A stretch of 64,000 bases of DNA, from NCBI GenBank assembly GCA_021779835.1, contig JAJXZX010000008.1, positions 62,001 to 126,000 on the forward strand, read 5' to 3'. The stretch is from Pseudomonadota bacterium. Lineage in GTDB: Bacteria; Pseudomonadota; Alphaproteobacteria; Rhodobacterales; Rhodobacteraceae. Shown one piece after another: positions 16,789 through 26,361 of the stretch (its first letter is position 1; every line of letters starts with the position of its first letter). Position numbers and translations under genes: made by a program. The notes below the pieces were generated by a model. The model was given only the letters and a program-made list of their open reading frames with translations. It did not search any database and was not told where the DNA came from.

Positions 16789-17828
16789 ACCTGTTCGATT
16801 ATGCCCGACCGACCACGGTGGAAGAGGCTATCGCAGCATGGGCGCCCGGTGCCTCTTATCTGGCCGGAGGCACCAACCTTGTGGACCTGATGAAGACCGG
16901 GGTTATGCAGCCGGGAAAACTGATCGATCTCAATCGACTGGCTGGGCTCGACCGGATCGAGAGCTTGGCCAACGGCGACACCCGGGTCGGCGCTTTGGTG
17001 CGCAACGCTGACCTTGCGCACGATGCCGGCTTTGCACGGGCGTTCCCGATGGTGGCCGAGGCGCTGCTGTCAGGCGCGTCAGGCCAGTTGCGCAATGCGG
17101 CCACGGTTGGCGGAAACCTGATGCAGCGCACCCGCTGCGCCTATTTTCAGGACGCGCACAGTGCCTGCAACCGCCGAACACCCGGCGCCGGGTGCGATGC
17201 GCGCGGCGGCGATAACGCCACCATGGCGGTGCTGGGATGGAGCGATAGCTGCATCGCCACCAACCCCTCAGACTTCGGCGTGGCTTTGGCGGCACTTGAC
17301 GCGGTTGTCGAAGTCGAAGGCCCGCAAGGCTCCCGCGAGATCGCCTTCGCCGATTTTCACCTCCTACCCGGCCAAACGCCCGACCGCGAAACCGCGCTGG
17401 CACAGGGAGAGTTGGTCGTCGCCGTTCGGCTACCCGCGGCCTCCGCACAACTGCGCCATCATTCACGGTATCTGAAACTGCGCGAGCGCACGTCGTATGC
17501 CTTCGCGTTGGTCTCTGCTGCTGCCGCGCTGCGGCTGGAGGACGGACACATTGTCGAGGCCCGCCTTGCCCTTGGTGCCGTCGCGGCGCGGCCGTGGCGT
17601 GCGAACGACGCCGAGGCGCTGCTGATCGGCCAGACCCCAAGCGACGAACTGTTCAAGCGTGCCGCCGACGTGGCGCTGACCGGCGCGACGCCATCGGGCG
17701 ACAACGCGCACAAGATCGAACTCGCGCGTCGCACGGCTGCACGCGCCCTGGCGCTTGCCGCCATCGGCACCCCTAAGCGGATGCCCGCCTTCCCCGCCTC
17801 GCTTTTCGGAGAGCACGCCCATGTCTGA
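16785..17828 (+). CDS. molybdenum hydroxylase FAD subunit with extra cysteine cluster (PaoB-like)
   Basis: The 347-residue protein has the FAD-binding fold of CO dehydrogenase/xanthine dehydrogenase medium subunits (AGGTNLVDLMK near residue 27, ATVGGNL near 106). A cysteine insertion C118, C128, C137, C156 matches the one that holds a [4Fe-4S] cluster in E. coli PaoB and 4-hydroxybenzoyl-CoA reductase relatives. The ATG overlaps the upstream stop codon. It passes electrons from the iron-sulfur subunit to the final acceptor. Confidence 0.93.
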   Translation: MNLFDYARPTTVEEAIAAWAPGASYLAGGTNLVDLMKTGVMQPGKLIDLNRLAGLDRIESLANGDTRVGALVRNADLAHDAGFARAFPMVAEALLSGASGQLRNAATVGGNLMQRTRCAYFQDAHSACNRRTPGAGCDARGGDNATMAVLGWSDSCIATNPSDFGVALAALDAVVEVEGPQGSREIAFADFHLLPGQTPDRETALAQGELVVAVRLPAASAQLRHHSRYLKLRERTSYAFALVSAAAALRLEDGHIVEARLALGAVAARPWRANDAEALLIGQTPSDELFKRAADVALTGATPSGDNAHKIELARRTAARALALAAIGTPKRMPAFPASLFGEHAHV

Positions 17829-20076
17829 CACGCGTCCCCCAGCCTCCCGCTTCGGCTCAAACTCCGGGCAGTCCTTTACGCGCCGCGACGGCATCGCCAA
17901 GGTGACCGGAACCGCTACCTTTGCGGCTGATAATCATCCCGACGGGCTGCTTTATGCGGTCTATGTCCCGGCCACCATAGCGCGGGGCCGCGTCAGCCAC
18001 CTCGACGTTGCCGCTGCCAAGGCGCACCCCGGTGTGGCCGAGGTGATTACACCCGCAAACCGCCCCATGCTGGACGGCGACCCGGAATCGAAAGGCTTCA
18101 TGTTCGCCTTCCGGTTCGAGGCGTTGCAGGACAATACGGTGCGCTACGCCAACCAGCCCATCGCGCTGGTCCTGGGCGAAACGCTGGAGGCGGCAACCGA
18201 AGGCGCGCGCCTGCTCAACCCGCAATACGAGGCTTTGCCCGCACGCGTCGGCCTCAACGGCGACACGCCCTACAAGGTGGAGGTTGGCAGCTTTGGCCGT
18301 CCGGGCCAGACCGTCTATGGCGATGTGGCCGCAGGTCACGCGGCGGCGGTGCAGTCGGTCGATCTGACCTATGAGACGCCCGAGCAATACCACAACGCGA
18401 TGGAAACCCACGCAGTAGTTGCCGAGTGGCAAGGCGATCACGTCACACTCGACATGCCCAATCAGGCCATCGTGATGTCGCGCGGGGCCTATGGCTATTA
18501 CTTCGGCATCCCGCCAGAGAATGTTCTGATCCGCAGCCCCTATCTGGGCGGCGGCTTCGGGTCCAAGGCGATCCCGAACGGCCCCACGGTGCTGGCGATC
18601 CTTGCCGCCCGCATGACCGGGCGGCCGGTTAAGTTGATGCTGCGGCGCGACCAGATGTTCGGCCCTGTGGGCCATCGCGGCGCCACCCGCCAACGGCTGC
18701 GCCTCGGGATTGATGCCGGGGCTAAAATGACCGTGCTGGACCACGAGTCACTCGCGACCACCTCGACCTTCGACGATTTCGTCGAAAGCGCCGCCAATGC
18801 CTCGCAGGGGCTATATGCGGCGGGCGCGCTGCGGTCTGCACAATACGGCGTGCGGGTTGATGCTGGAACCCCCGGCCCGATGCGCGCGCCGGGCGAGGCG
18901 TCAGGCTCTGCCGCGCTGGAATGCGCGATAGACGAGATGGCAGAGAAAGCGGGCCTCGACCCGCTGGAATTCCGCTTGCGCAACTATGCCGAGACCGAAC
19001 CCGGCACTGGCCTGCCCTACTCGTCCAAAGCGCTGCGCGAATGCTACCTGCGCGGGGCCGAGCGTTTCGGCTGGTCAAAGAGGCCGATGCAACCGGGCCA
19101 AATGCGCGACGAGGCCGGAATGCTGGTCGGCTGGGGCATGGGCACCGCGCTGTTCCACGCGCCGATGTTTGCCGCCAAGGCCCGCGCCGTTCTGCGGCCA
19201 GATGGAACCGGTTTGGTCGAGACAGCTGCCGCCGACATGGGGCAAGGCGCATGGACCGCCTTGGCGCAGATCGCGGCGGACAGCCTTGGCCTGCCGCTTG
19301 ACCAAGTGGAGTTCCGCTCTGGCTCATCCGACCTGCCCGATGGCGGGGTTGCGGGTGGGTCAGGTCATACGGCCACGGCGGGTGGTGCGCTTCACGCGGC
19401 AGGCAGCGATGCGGTCCGGCGGCTGGCGGATATTGCCACGGCTGACCCCGCCTCGCCCCTGTTCGGCGCGGGCAATGCGGGCGTCACCGCCCGCGACGGT
19501 CGGTTTTTTGTCATCGACGACGACAGCCGCAGCGAAAGCTATGCCGACATCATCGCGCGCGCAGGCGGCACCGAGGTCGTCGGCACCGGTAGCGCCGCCC
19601 GCACGCCGGAAGACGCCGGACACCACGCGATGTATTCGCACGGCGCCGTCTTTGCCGAGGTAAAGGTGGACCCCGAGCTTTATCAGATGCGCGTTACCCG
19701 TCTGGTGGGCGCGTTCGCTGCGGGCCGGATCATTAACCCGAAGCTGGCCGAAAGCCAACTGATGGGCGGCATGATCTGGGGCATCTCTTTCGCGCTGCAT
19801 GAGGAGGCACGGTTTGACAAGCGCACAGGCCGGATCATGAACGCCGACTTTGCCGGGTATCACATCCCGGTCAACGCCGATGTGTCAGGCCTCGAAGTTA
19901 TCACGATCCACGAGGACGACGCCCACGTTAACGCGCTCGGCATCAAAGGCGTCGGAGAGATCGGCGTCGTCGGAACCGTGGGGGCGATCGGCAATGCGAT
20001 CCGGCACGCCACCGGACACCGCATCCGGCGCTTTCCGATCCGGATCGAGGATCTGCTGCACGCGGCGCTGGGATAG
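17821..20076 (+). CDS. molybdenum hydroxylase catalytic subunit (PaoC-like aldehyde oxidoreductase)
   Basis: The 751-residue protein is the molybdopterin-binding large subunit of the xanthine oxidase family. The molybdenum-site loops GGGFGSK, MRAPGEASG and DMGQGAWT are present, and the catalytic base is E713 in KGVGEIGVVG. The length and the PaoB-like partner favour a broad aldehyde oxidase over a xanthine dehydrogenase, whose large subunit has a different signature. It oxidises the substrate with water-derived oxygen. The start overlaps the FAD subunit gene by eight bases. No XdhC/PaoD maturation gene is in the window. Confidence 0.92.
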   Translation: MSDTRPPASRFGSNSGQSFTRRDGIAKVTGTATFAADNHPDGLLYAVYVPATIARGRVSHLDVAAAKAHPGVAEVITPANRPMLDGDPESKGFMFAFRFEALQDNTVRYANQPIALVLGETLEAATEGARLLNPQYEALPARVGLNGDTPYKVEVGSFGRPGQTVYGDVAAGHAAAVQSVDLTYETPEQYHNAMETHAVVAEWQGDHVTLDMPNQAIVMSRGAYGYYFGIPPENVLIRSPYLGGGFGSKAIPNGPTVLAILAARMTGRPVKLMLRRDQMFGPVGHRGATRQRLRLGIDAGAKMTVLDHESLATTSTFDDFVESAANASQGLYAAGALRSAQYGVRVDAGTPGPMRAPGEASGSAALECAIDEMAEKAGLDPLEFRLRNYAETEPGTGLPYSSKALRECYLRGAERFGWSKRPMQPGQMRDEAGMLVGWGMGTALFHAPMFAAKARAVLRPDGTGLVETAAADMGQGAWTALAQIAADSLGLPLDQVEFRSGSSDLPDGGVAGGSGHTATAGGALHAAGSDAVRRLADIATADPASPLFGAGNAGVTARDGRFFVIDDDSRSESYADIIARAGGTEVVGTGSAARTPEDAGHHAMYSHGAVFAEVKVDPELYQMRVTRLVGAFAAGRIINPKLAESQLMGGMIWGISFALHEEARFDKRTGRIMNADFAGYHIPVNADVSGLEVITIHEDDAHVNALGIKGVGEIGVVGTVGAIGNAIRHATGHRIRRFPIRIEDLLHAALG

Positions 20077-20103
20077 GCGCAACCCGGTCGCGCCAGCGGA
20101 AAT

Positions 20104-20133
20104 CGGTTTCGCCCTGTCCGCAGGGCGAAACCG
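20104..20133 (+). terminator. strong 13-bp hairpin after the hydroxylase operon
   Basis: CGGTTTCGCCCTG pairs perfectly with CAGGGCGAAACCG around a four-base loop TCCG, 27 bases past the stop. No T run follows. The remaining bases up to feoA hold a TTGACT element at 20226-20231 that may be the -35 of the feo promoter; I see no clear Fur, RirA or Irr site. Confidence 0.65.
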
Positions 20134-20362
20134 GATGTCTCGCCGCTCTGAAACGCCGGTTGTCATTGGAAATCGGTATGTTTCGGGCTGACGGTTTTGG
20201 CGATTTCCTCCTAACGGCGCAATTCTTGACTATTACTATCGGAATATGATTACGGTCCTTTACAGGATGCGCCGTTCATCACGTTGATTCGAAAAAATGG
20301 CCCGTCCTGCGACAACTTACTGCCATGGTGGCGGTATGATGACCCGTGAGGACCTGCACTTG

Positions 20363-20641
20363 ATGACCGGCGCTGCAAACACACGACCAGTCCCGCGCCC
20401 GCTCGGGGTGATGGCAAAAGGCGAAGCTGGCTCCATCTCTCGCATCGATGTGTGCGATCACAGCGCAAGCCTTCCAGCGGCGGAAATTGAACGGCGGCTG
20501 ATCGAGTTGGGGTTCGTCGAAGGCTCAACCGTCCAGATCCTGCACGAGGGCCTGTTCGGGCGTGACCCGATTGCCGTTCGCATCAACGGGACCACCGTCG
20601 CCCTGCGGCGTCGCGAAGCAATGGCCATACTGGTCGCCTGA
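20363..20641 (+). CDS. feoA: ferrous iron transport protein A
   Basis: The 92-residue protein holds a C-terminal SH3-like FeoA domain (about residues 22-92) with ERRLIELGFVEGSTVQILHEG and the IAVRINGTTVALRRREA ending typical of FeoA. It binds and regulates the FeoB transporter on the cytoplasmic side. I chose the ATG with GAGGA ten bases upstream; an ATG nine codons earlier is possible. It lies 27 bases before feoB. Confidence 0.85.
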   Translation: MTGAANTRPVPRPLGVMAKGEAGSISRIDVCDHSASLPAAEIERRLIELGFVEGSTVQILHEGLFGRDPIAVRINGTTVALRRREAMAILVA

Positions 20642-20668
20642 CCGCCAATTCCCTCAAGGACACAGAAA

Positions 20669-22558
20669 TTGACTTTGCAAGATCTCGCCCTGACCAAGGC
20701 CAATCGGTTTGCCATTGTGGGTGCCCCGAATTGCGGGAAGACGGCGCTGTTCAATGCGCTGACCGGCAGCCGCCAGAAGGTCGGAAACTACTCCGGTGTG
20801 ACGGTCGAGCGGAAGTTTGGCGTGGCGCGCACGCCGTCGGGCGTGGCGTTGGAGATCGTCGATCTGCCCGGCACCTATTCCCTGCGCGCGCGCAGCCCGG
20901 ACGAAGAAGTGACCCGCGACGTGGTTCTGGGCCAGCGCCCCGGCGAGCCCCTGCCCGACATGCTGATTGTCGTCGCGGACGCAACCTCGCTACGCTCTGC
21001 CTTGCGGCTGGTGATCGAGCTGCGCAAAGTCGGGCGACCGTTGGTTCTGGTGTTGAACATGATCGACATCGCACGCCATCGCGGGATCGAGATCGACGTT
21101 GATGCGCTGTCGCGTGCGCTTCATGTTCCCGTGGTCACGGCGACGGCGGTCCGAAAGGGCGGGATGGACGCGCTGTGGGCAAAGCTGGACGAGATATTGG
21201 CCGCAGGCATCCCTGCCGCCACGCCGAACCGATGGACTGCGCCGGGTGTGCTGGAGCTGCGTCAGGGGCACAAAGAGGCGGACGCCCTGATGGCCGCCGC
21301 GGTCAAACAGCCGACCAAGCCCCATACCACCACCAGTCGCATCGACGCGGTGCTGCTTCATCCTGTGGCGGGCCTCGTGATCCTGTTGGGCTTGCTTTTC
21401 GTCATGTTTCAGGCGGTGTTCAGCTGGGCTGCCCCAGCGATGGACCTGATTTCGGCGGGCTTTGACTGGCTGGGTGCTGCGCTACATCAAGCCCTGCCGC
21501 CCGGACTTCTGGAAAGCTTCATTCAGGATGGCATCATCTCGGGTGTCGGCAGCGTTCTGGTGTTCCTGCCGCAGATCCTGATCCTGTTTCTGTTCATCCT
21601 GCTGCTTGAGGATCTGGGATATATGGCGCGCGCTGCGTTCCTGATGGACCGCATCATGGGGGGCGCGGGGCTGCACGGGCGGGCGTTCATCCCGCTGCTG
21701 TCCAGCTTTGCCTGCGCCATTCCCGGCATCATGGCTGCGCGCGTCATCGACAACCGCCGCGATCGGCTGACGACGATCCTGGTCGCGCCGCTGATGACCT
21801 GTTCGGCGCGCATCCCGGTCTATACCCTCATCATTTCCGCCTTCATTCCGCAGCGCGAGATTTGGGGCGTGCTGAACTTGCAGGGCCTTGTGATGTTTGC
21901 GCTTTATGCGGCAGGTATCGTGGCGGCCCTCGGCGTTTCCTTCCTTGCCAAGTTCATGTTCTGGCGCAAGCAACCCTCGCCCCCGTTCATGCTGGAGCTG
22001 CCAGATTACAAGATGCCGCGGCCGCGCAGCGTGCTGATCGGGCTTTGGACGCGCGCGCAAATTTTCCTGAAACGCGCCGGAACCACGATCTTCGGGATGA
22101 TGGTGCTGATCTGGGTTCTGGCGACCTTTCCGCGCCCGCCCGCAGGGGCGACGGAGCCTGGCATCTTCTACAGCTTTGCCGCAATGATCGGCCGCTTCAT
22201 CGAGCCCGTGCTCGCCCCCATCGGGTTCAACTGGCAGATCAGCATCGCACTGGTTCCGGGCATGGCCGCGCGTGAAGTGGCCGTCGCGGCACTTGGCACC
22301 GTCTACGCCATTCAAGGCGGCGGTGAAAACACGCAAGTTATCGGACCGATCCTGGCCCATAGCTGGAGCCTTGGAACCGCGCTGTCCCTGCTCGTCTGGT
22401 ATATCTTTGCGCCGCAATGCGCCTCGACCCTTGCCGTGATCCGCCGTGAAACAGGCGGCTGGACCTGGATGTGGGTCACGTTCGGCTACATGCTGGCGCT
22501 CGCATACCTTGGCTCGCTGATCACCTATCAAGTGGCCGTGCTGCTGGGCGCGGGGTGA
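20669..22558 (+). CDS. feoB: ferrous iron transporter B
   Basis: The 629-residue protein has an N-terminal G-protein domain with G1 GAPNCGKT (18-25), switch region VGNYSGVTVE, G3 DLPG (65-68) and G4 NMID, then a membrane part with two Gate-like repeats. It imports Fe2+ across the inner membrane. The start is a TTG with AAGGA eight bases upstream, as no ATG fits. It is shorter than the 770-residue E. coli protein, which is common in alphaproteobacteria. No feoC follows. Confidence 0.94.
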   Translation: MTLQDLALTKANRFAIVGAPNCGKTALFNALTGSRQKVGNYSGVTVERKFGVARTPSGVALEIVDLPGTYSLRARSPDEEVTRDVVLGQRPGEPLPDMLIVVADATSLRSALRLVIELRKVGRPLVLVLNMIDIARHRGIEIDVDALSRALHVPVVTATAVRKGGMDALWAKLDEILAAGIPAATPNRWTAPGVLELRQGHKEADALMAAAVKQPTKPHTTTSRIDAVLLHPVAGLVILLGLLFVMFQAVFSWAAPAMDLISAGFDWLGAALHQALPPGLLESFIQDGIISGVGSVLVFLPQILILFLFILLLEDLGYMARAAFLMDRIMGGAGLHGRAFIPLLSSFACAIPGIMAARVIDNRRDRLTTILVAPLMTCSARIPVYTLIISAFIPQREIWGVLNLQGLVMFALYAAGIVAALGVSFLAKFMFWRKQPSPPFMLELPDYKMPRPRSVLIGLWTRAQIFLKRAGTTIFGMMVLIWVLATFPRPPAGATEPGIFYSFAAMIGRFIEPVLAPIGFNWQISIALVPGMAAREVAVAALGTVYAIQGGGENTQVIGPILAHSWSLGTALSLLVWYIFAPQCASTLAVIRRETGGWTWMWVTFGYMLALAYLGSLITYQVAVLLGAG

Positions 22559-22626
22559 CGGGGCAAGCGCGTCTGGTTTTCCAAAACCTGACAACCAAAT
22601 AGTGCGAGCTAAGGCGGAGCGCCCCC

Positions 22627-23502
22627 TCAGCGCAACGTCACGATGCGCCCCGGCGCAAGGCGACCCATGCACAGATCTTTCAACGCCAAAAGATTGCCGC
22701 GCAATCGTCCGCGCCGATCCACCCATGGTTCGGGACGCATAGCGCGCAGCAAGTTCATCGAAAAATTGCGCACCATCAGTCGAAGCGCCCTGCGTGGCAG
22801 CATCGTGCCCTTGCGGATCAGATACACCGGATTGGCTATTTGTGAGTATCCAAGGGCCACGCCCGACGAACGGCCAATCTTGGTGCCAAGATGCACGCCC
22901 CGCATTGCGTCAGAGCGAACGATCCGTCCGTGTGCCGAAAGCCTGCGCGAAAAATCGACATCTTCCAACCAGCCGTAAAGCGGCAGGGATTCGTCAAATC
23001 TGATCTTGTCGCGCAGGATTGGCAACGCGCGCATCGCCATGTTGCAGCCGTATCCGTTATAGGCCGGTGACAGCACACGCCGCGCTGGACCGGCTGTGCG
23101 CAAAACCGCAATCCCCGCGTCGAACGTCAACCCCGGCCCCAGAATGCCGTCGGCCAACACCGCACCCGTAGCCATCACCACATCTGGATTATCGCGAAAC
23201 AGCCGCAAGGTTTGTTCAATGTAATCGGGGGCCATGAGAAAATCATCGTCTATCATCAATAAGATATCACCGGGAGCGGCCATCTGCACCGCGCGATTGC
23301 GTTGCGCGCACAGCCCCTTGGTGCCGGTGATGACAATCCGCGGCCAAGGCAACTCTGCAAGCGTGCCCTCGATCACGTCAGAGGCATCCGCGACGCTTAA
23401 CACCAAAAGATCCGGCATCCAGCTTTGCCGCAGCACATGACGGACTGTCTGCTCAAGGATGTGAGGGCGCCCGGTTGTTGCGATCACGAGCACCAGCCTC
23501 AT
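22627..23502 (-). CDS. family 2 glycosyltransferase
   Basis: The 291-residue protein has a GT-A fold: VLVIATTGRPHILEQTVRHVL at the start, the metal/nucleotide-binding MIDDD near residue 105, and a YGWLEDVDFSRRL motif that supplies the catalytic acidic residue. It adds one sugar to the lipid-linked repeat unit on the cytoplasmic face. I take the ATG at 23502, where the family begins; the frame is open further upstream but that part looks unlike a glycosyltransferase. It is convergent with feoB and opens the exopolysaccharide locus. Confidence 0.88.
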   Translation of the reverse strand: MRLVLVIATTGRPHILEQTVRHVLRQSWMPDLLVLSVADASDVIEGTLAELPWPRIVITGTKGLCAQRNRAVQMAAPGDILLMIDDDFLMAPDYIEQTLRLFRDNPDVVMATGAVLADGILGPGLTFDAGIAVLRTAGPARRVLSPAYNGYGCNMAMRALPILRDKIRFDESLPLYGWLEDVDFSRRLSAHGRIVRSDAMRGVHLGTKIGRSSGVALGYSQIANPVYLIRKGTMLPRRALRLMVRNFSMNLLRAMRPEPWVDRRGRLRGNLLALKDLCMGRLAPGRIVTLR

Positions 23503-23822
23503 TTTTGCCAGATTGTGCTGATCCTTTATATCTGAGGGAATAACGTAAGAGCTTGTTAAATGTTCACAGTGCATCATGGCCGGCATGGACGCCTCCGCAA
23601 TTTGCAGGTTTCTCCAAATGCAATTGGACGCGACACGGGGATGACCACGCTGCCCTCAACAATCACAACCGCAAAACCACGCCTTCGCTTGGCTGGAACC
23701 GTTCTGGATGGGATCGAGGCGTTACCCGTCGCCACCCTACGCTCAGCCGTGGTCGTCGGATGCGCCGCAACATGGTGCGTTGCGTGCGCTGCTGTGGTGT
23801 ACCTAATATAAACCACGCCTAG
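23503..23822. other. 320-base gap with a possible small membrane ORF
   Basis: This stretch lies between two minus-strand genes. On the plus strand an ATG at 23641 opens a 56-residue frame to 23811 that ends in a hydrophobic segment of about 20 residues just before the stop, like a tail-anchored small membrane protein. ACGGGG precedes the ATG. I cannot support it by family, so it is noted only as a possibility. Confidence 0.25.
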
Positions 23823-24520
23823 CACGCACCATCTCGCCGAAGTACCACGACGATGGTTTTGAACACTATTTTCAGATCACCGAAAAAGCTGCGGTTGCGC
23901 ACATAGTCGACATCCATCGCCACCCGCTCGTCATAGGTCGTGGCGCTGCGCCCACCAACCTGCCAAGCGCCCGTTAAGCCTGGCAACACCGACGCATAGT
24001 CGGCGATGAATTCCTTATAGAAATGGCGCTCTTCCGCGACGATCGGACGAGGTCCAACCATTGACATTTCCCCCCGCAGGACGTTCCATAGCTGCGGCAG
24101 CTCGTCCAGACTGGTCTTGCGCAACAGCCGCCCCAAACGCATTATTCTGGGGTCGTCAGCCAGCTTGAACGTCGCGTCCCACTCCGCCCGCGCGGTGGAG
24201 TCTCGGGCCAAAAGTTCCTCCAACACCCGATCCGAATCTCGGACCATGGTCCGAAATTTCAGGCAATTGAATTCTTTCCCCCCTCGACCGATCCGCCGAT
24301 GCGCAAAAACGACCGGCCCCCCCTCACGCGCAAAAATCAGGACTGCGATTACGGCAAAAAACGGCGAAAAGAACAGCAAAAGGCTGGCCGCTGCGACATG
24401 ATCGAAAATCCGCTTGGACCATGGAACAGGGGCAATCGGGACAAAATCCACCAGCGTCCCATTTCGATACGGCAACTGTGCTATCGCGGGATCGAACGCT
24501 TGGACCATCAACTTTGTCAT
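23819..24520 (-). CDS. initiating sugar-phosphate transferase (WbaP/ExoY family)
   Basis: The 233-residue protein has one membrane segment (about residues 40-62) followed by the cytoplasmic polyisoprenyl-phosphate hexose-1-phosphate transferase domain: NCLKFRTM, RKTSLDELPQLWNVLRGEMSMVGPRP, and LPGLTGAWQV. It loads the first sugar phosphate onto undecaprenyl phosphate at the inner membrane and so starts the repeat unit. It is a short ExoY-type form without the extra N-terminal membrane domain. An ATG four codons downstream is an alternative start. Confidence 0.93.
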   Translation of the reverse strand: MTKLMVQAFDPAIAQLPYRNGTLVDFVPIAPVPWSKRIFDHVAAASLLLFFSPFFAVIAVLIFAREGGPVVFAHRRIGRGGKEFNCLKFRTMVRDSDRVLEELLARDSTARAEWDATFKLADDPRIMRLGRLLRKTSLDELPQLWNVLRGEMSMVGPRPIVAEERHFYKEFIADYASVLPGLTGAWQVGGRSATTYDERVAMDVDYVRNRSFFGDLKIVFKTIVVVLRRDGAC

Positions 24521-24876
24521 GCAGGGCCAACCAATCGATTGTTCTAATAAGGACAAATGCAAAGCCGAGTCGTAGCCAATTTTGACAATAATGCGGCAAA
24601 ACCGTGGCGGTAAGCGCGGAGTTGGCAATAGTCTGTTTCAATAATGGAAACCATCATATTAAGCTGCAAAATTCACCATGTAACCTACTGATATATATTT
24701 ATTTTCCTATTTTGCTCGCGAATATTGAGGCGCGCGATCCAGCCAATTTGCGCGCTAAAGCCTTTCCTTAGGGACCCGCATCCCCTAAAAGTCAATTGCT
24801 TCGGTAATTGTTGTGTCAAAAATTTGGCATGTCATATTTATAAAAGCCGTTCCGTTGGCGCGAAAGGTGTGCGGAG
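24521..24876. promoter_or_regulatory. divergent AT-rich promoter region
   Basis: This 356-base region separates the initiating transferase from the flippase. The part at about 24640-24725 is very AT-rich (runs such as TGATATATATTTATTTT), unlike the coding DNA around it, and probably carries both promoters. No clear regulator site was recognised. Confidence 0.45.
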
Positions 24877-26361
24877 GTGCCGCGTTCCGATCAATCAGAG
24901 CAAAGGAGCCAAAATCGCCATACCCTTGCGGGTGGCGTCTGGACCGTTGCCGAGCGGATCATTTCACAGGTCAGTCAATTCGCTGTCTTCGTCGCCGCCG
25001 CGCGCATCCTTTCGCCTGCAGAGTTTGGTATCTTTGCGCTTGTCTCCACTTGCGCCCTGCTGCTTGTCCGCGTGGCCGAGGTGGCGTGGGCGCCATTCAT
25101 AATGTCGTGGGGCGGCGACGAAATCGTTCCAAGACAGGTGCTGATGTTCGCCGTGCTGACCGGTGCGGCCGTGGGCCTTCTTGGCACTGGTGCGGGGCTG
25201 GTGTTGCCGGTGTTCGGGGTTGGACAGTCGGTCGGAACCTTGACGATCCTCTTTTCGATCTGGGTATTCATCGCGACGGTCTCCTCCGCCCAAAAGGGTG
25301 TGATGATCTGGCGCGACGGCTTGCGCGGGTCCGCCATCGCTGAAAGCGTGGGCGAGGTTATAGGCATGGTGGTGGCGCTGCTCAGCCTGTGGGCGGGCCA
25401 CGGTGTGTTCTCGCTGGCGTTCGGTCGGCTGGCATATCAAAGCACCCATCTTGCCATCAGCTTTGCAATGACGCGAATGATGCCCTTGCCCGGTCTTCGC
25501 GGGGAACCGTTGCGCGCGTTGATCGCCTACTCTGGTCAGATCTTTTCGAGCCGGATGATCATGAACCTGCGGCTATACATCGCCACCTTCATCATTGGCG
25601 GTTTTCTAGGGCCTGCCGCCGTCGGCTATTTCCGCGCGGCGCAACGCCTCGTCGGTGCCGTAGCGGAGATCATCGGGGCACCAAGCCTGGTGATCGCGTG
25701 GAGCATGTTTCGCGCGGCCAGAGATCGTCATGACGGAAAACCAACGGGCTTTCAGGCGCAGGCGAACATCTATTTCCCGATATTGCTGGGCGTCGCCGCT
25801 CCGGTGTTTCTGTGGTTGGTCCTGATGGGCGAGGACCTGATTTCGGGGTTGCTTGGGCCGAAATGGCTTCCCGCGCTGCCGATTGTCGCAATCCTTGCCA
25901 TTGCGCGTGGCTTGCTTGTGCCCAGCGCGGCAACCGAGCCGATCTTGTCGCTGTCAGGCGAAGTCCGAAGACTGCCGCTTTTCTCGGCGGCGCTTTTGAT
26001 CGTGACCGTTGTTCTGACAACAATCGGCGCATGGTTCGGCCTCTACGCCGTCGCATGGTCACAGGTCGCGGTGGGGGGCGTGGTCGCCGTGGCGAGCAAT
26101 CGTCTGGTCAGAAAATACGGGCATGTGCATTGGTCGGGCGTAATGGCGGCGTCACGCCCGCTGTGGATCCCGATGCTTCTTGGGGCGGGGACGATGCTGT
26201 TGCTAAAGCAGACGCTCTTGTTTCAGGCAATGCCGGCGCTGGTCCGTGCAGTGGTTATCACCGTGCCATCCACGATGGTTTACCTGAGCGCCCTTGGGAT
26301 AGCGTCACCACGCCTTCGCGCGATGGTGTTGTCCCGCCTCCACCGCCTACTGCCCGAATAA
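24877..26361 (+). CDS. polysaccharide flippase (Wzx/MATE-like oligosaccharide exporter)
   Basis: The 494-residue protein has 12 or more hydrophobic segments, no signal peptide, and the N-terminal pattern LAGGVWTVAERIISQVSQFAVFVAAARILSPAEFG typical of the WzxC/ExoT group. It turns the lipid-linked repeat unit to the periplasmic face. The start is a GTG with GAAAGG nine bases upstream; no ATG is available nearby. It is directly upstream of, and on the same strand as, the NRPS-PKS genes, but 458 bases separate them, so a separate promoter is likely. Confidence 0.9.
   Translation: MPRSDQSEQRSQNRHTLAGGVWTVAERIISQVSQFAVFVAAARILSPAEFGIFALVSTCALLLVRVAEVAWAPFIMSWGGDEIVPRQVLMFAVLTGAAVGLLGTGAGLVLPVFGVGQSVGTLTILFSIWVFIATVSSAQKGVMIWRDGLRGSAIAESVGEVIGMVVALLSLWAGHGVFSLAFGRLAYQSTHLAISFAMTRMMPLPGLRGEPLRALIAYSGQIFSSRMIMNLRLYIATFIIGGFLGPAAVGYFRAAQRLVGAVAEIIGAPSLVIAWSMFRAARDRHDGKPTGFQAQANIYFPILLGVAAPVFLWLVLMGEDLISGLLGPKWLPALPIVAILAIARGLLVPSAATEPILSLSGEVRRLPLFSAALLIVTVVLTTIGAWFGLYAVAWSQVAVGGVVAVASNRLVRKYGHVHWSGVMAASRPLWIPMLLGAGTMLLLKQTLLFQAMPALVRAVVITVPSTMVYLSALGIASPRLRAMVLSRLHRLLPE

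Noticed and set aside
21482-22726. 414-codon minus-strand frame opposite feoB
   Set aside because: No domain is recognisable and feoB on the other strand is complete.
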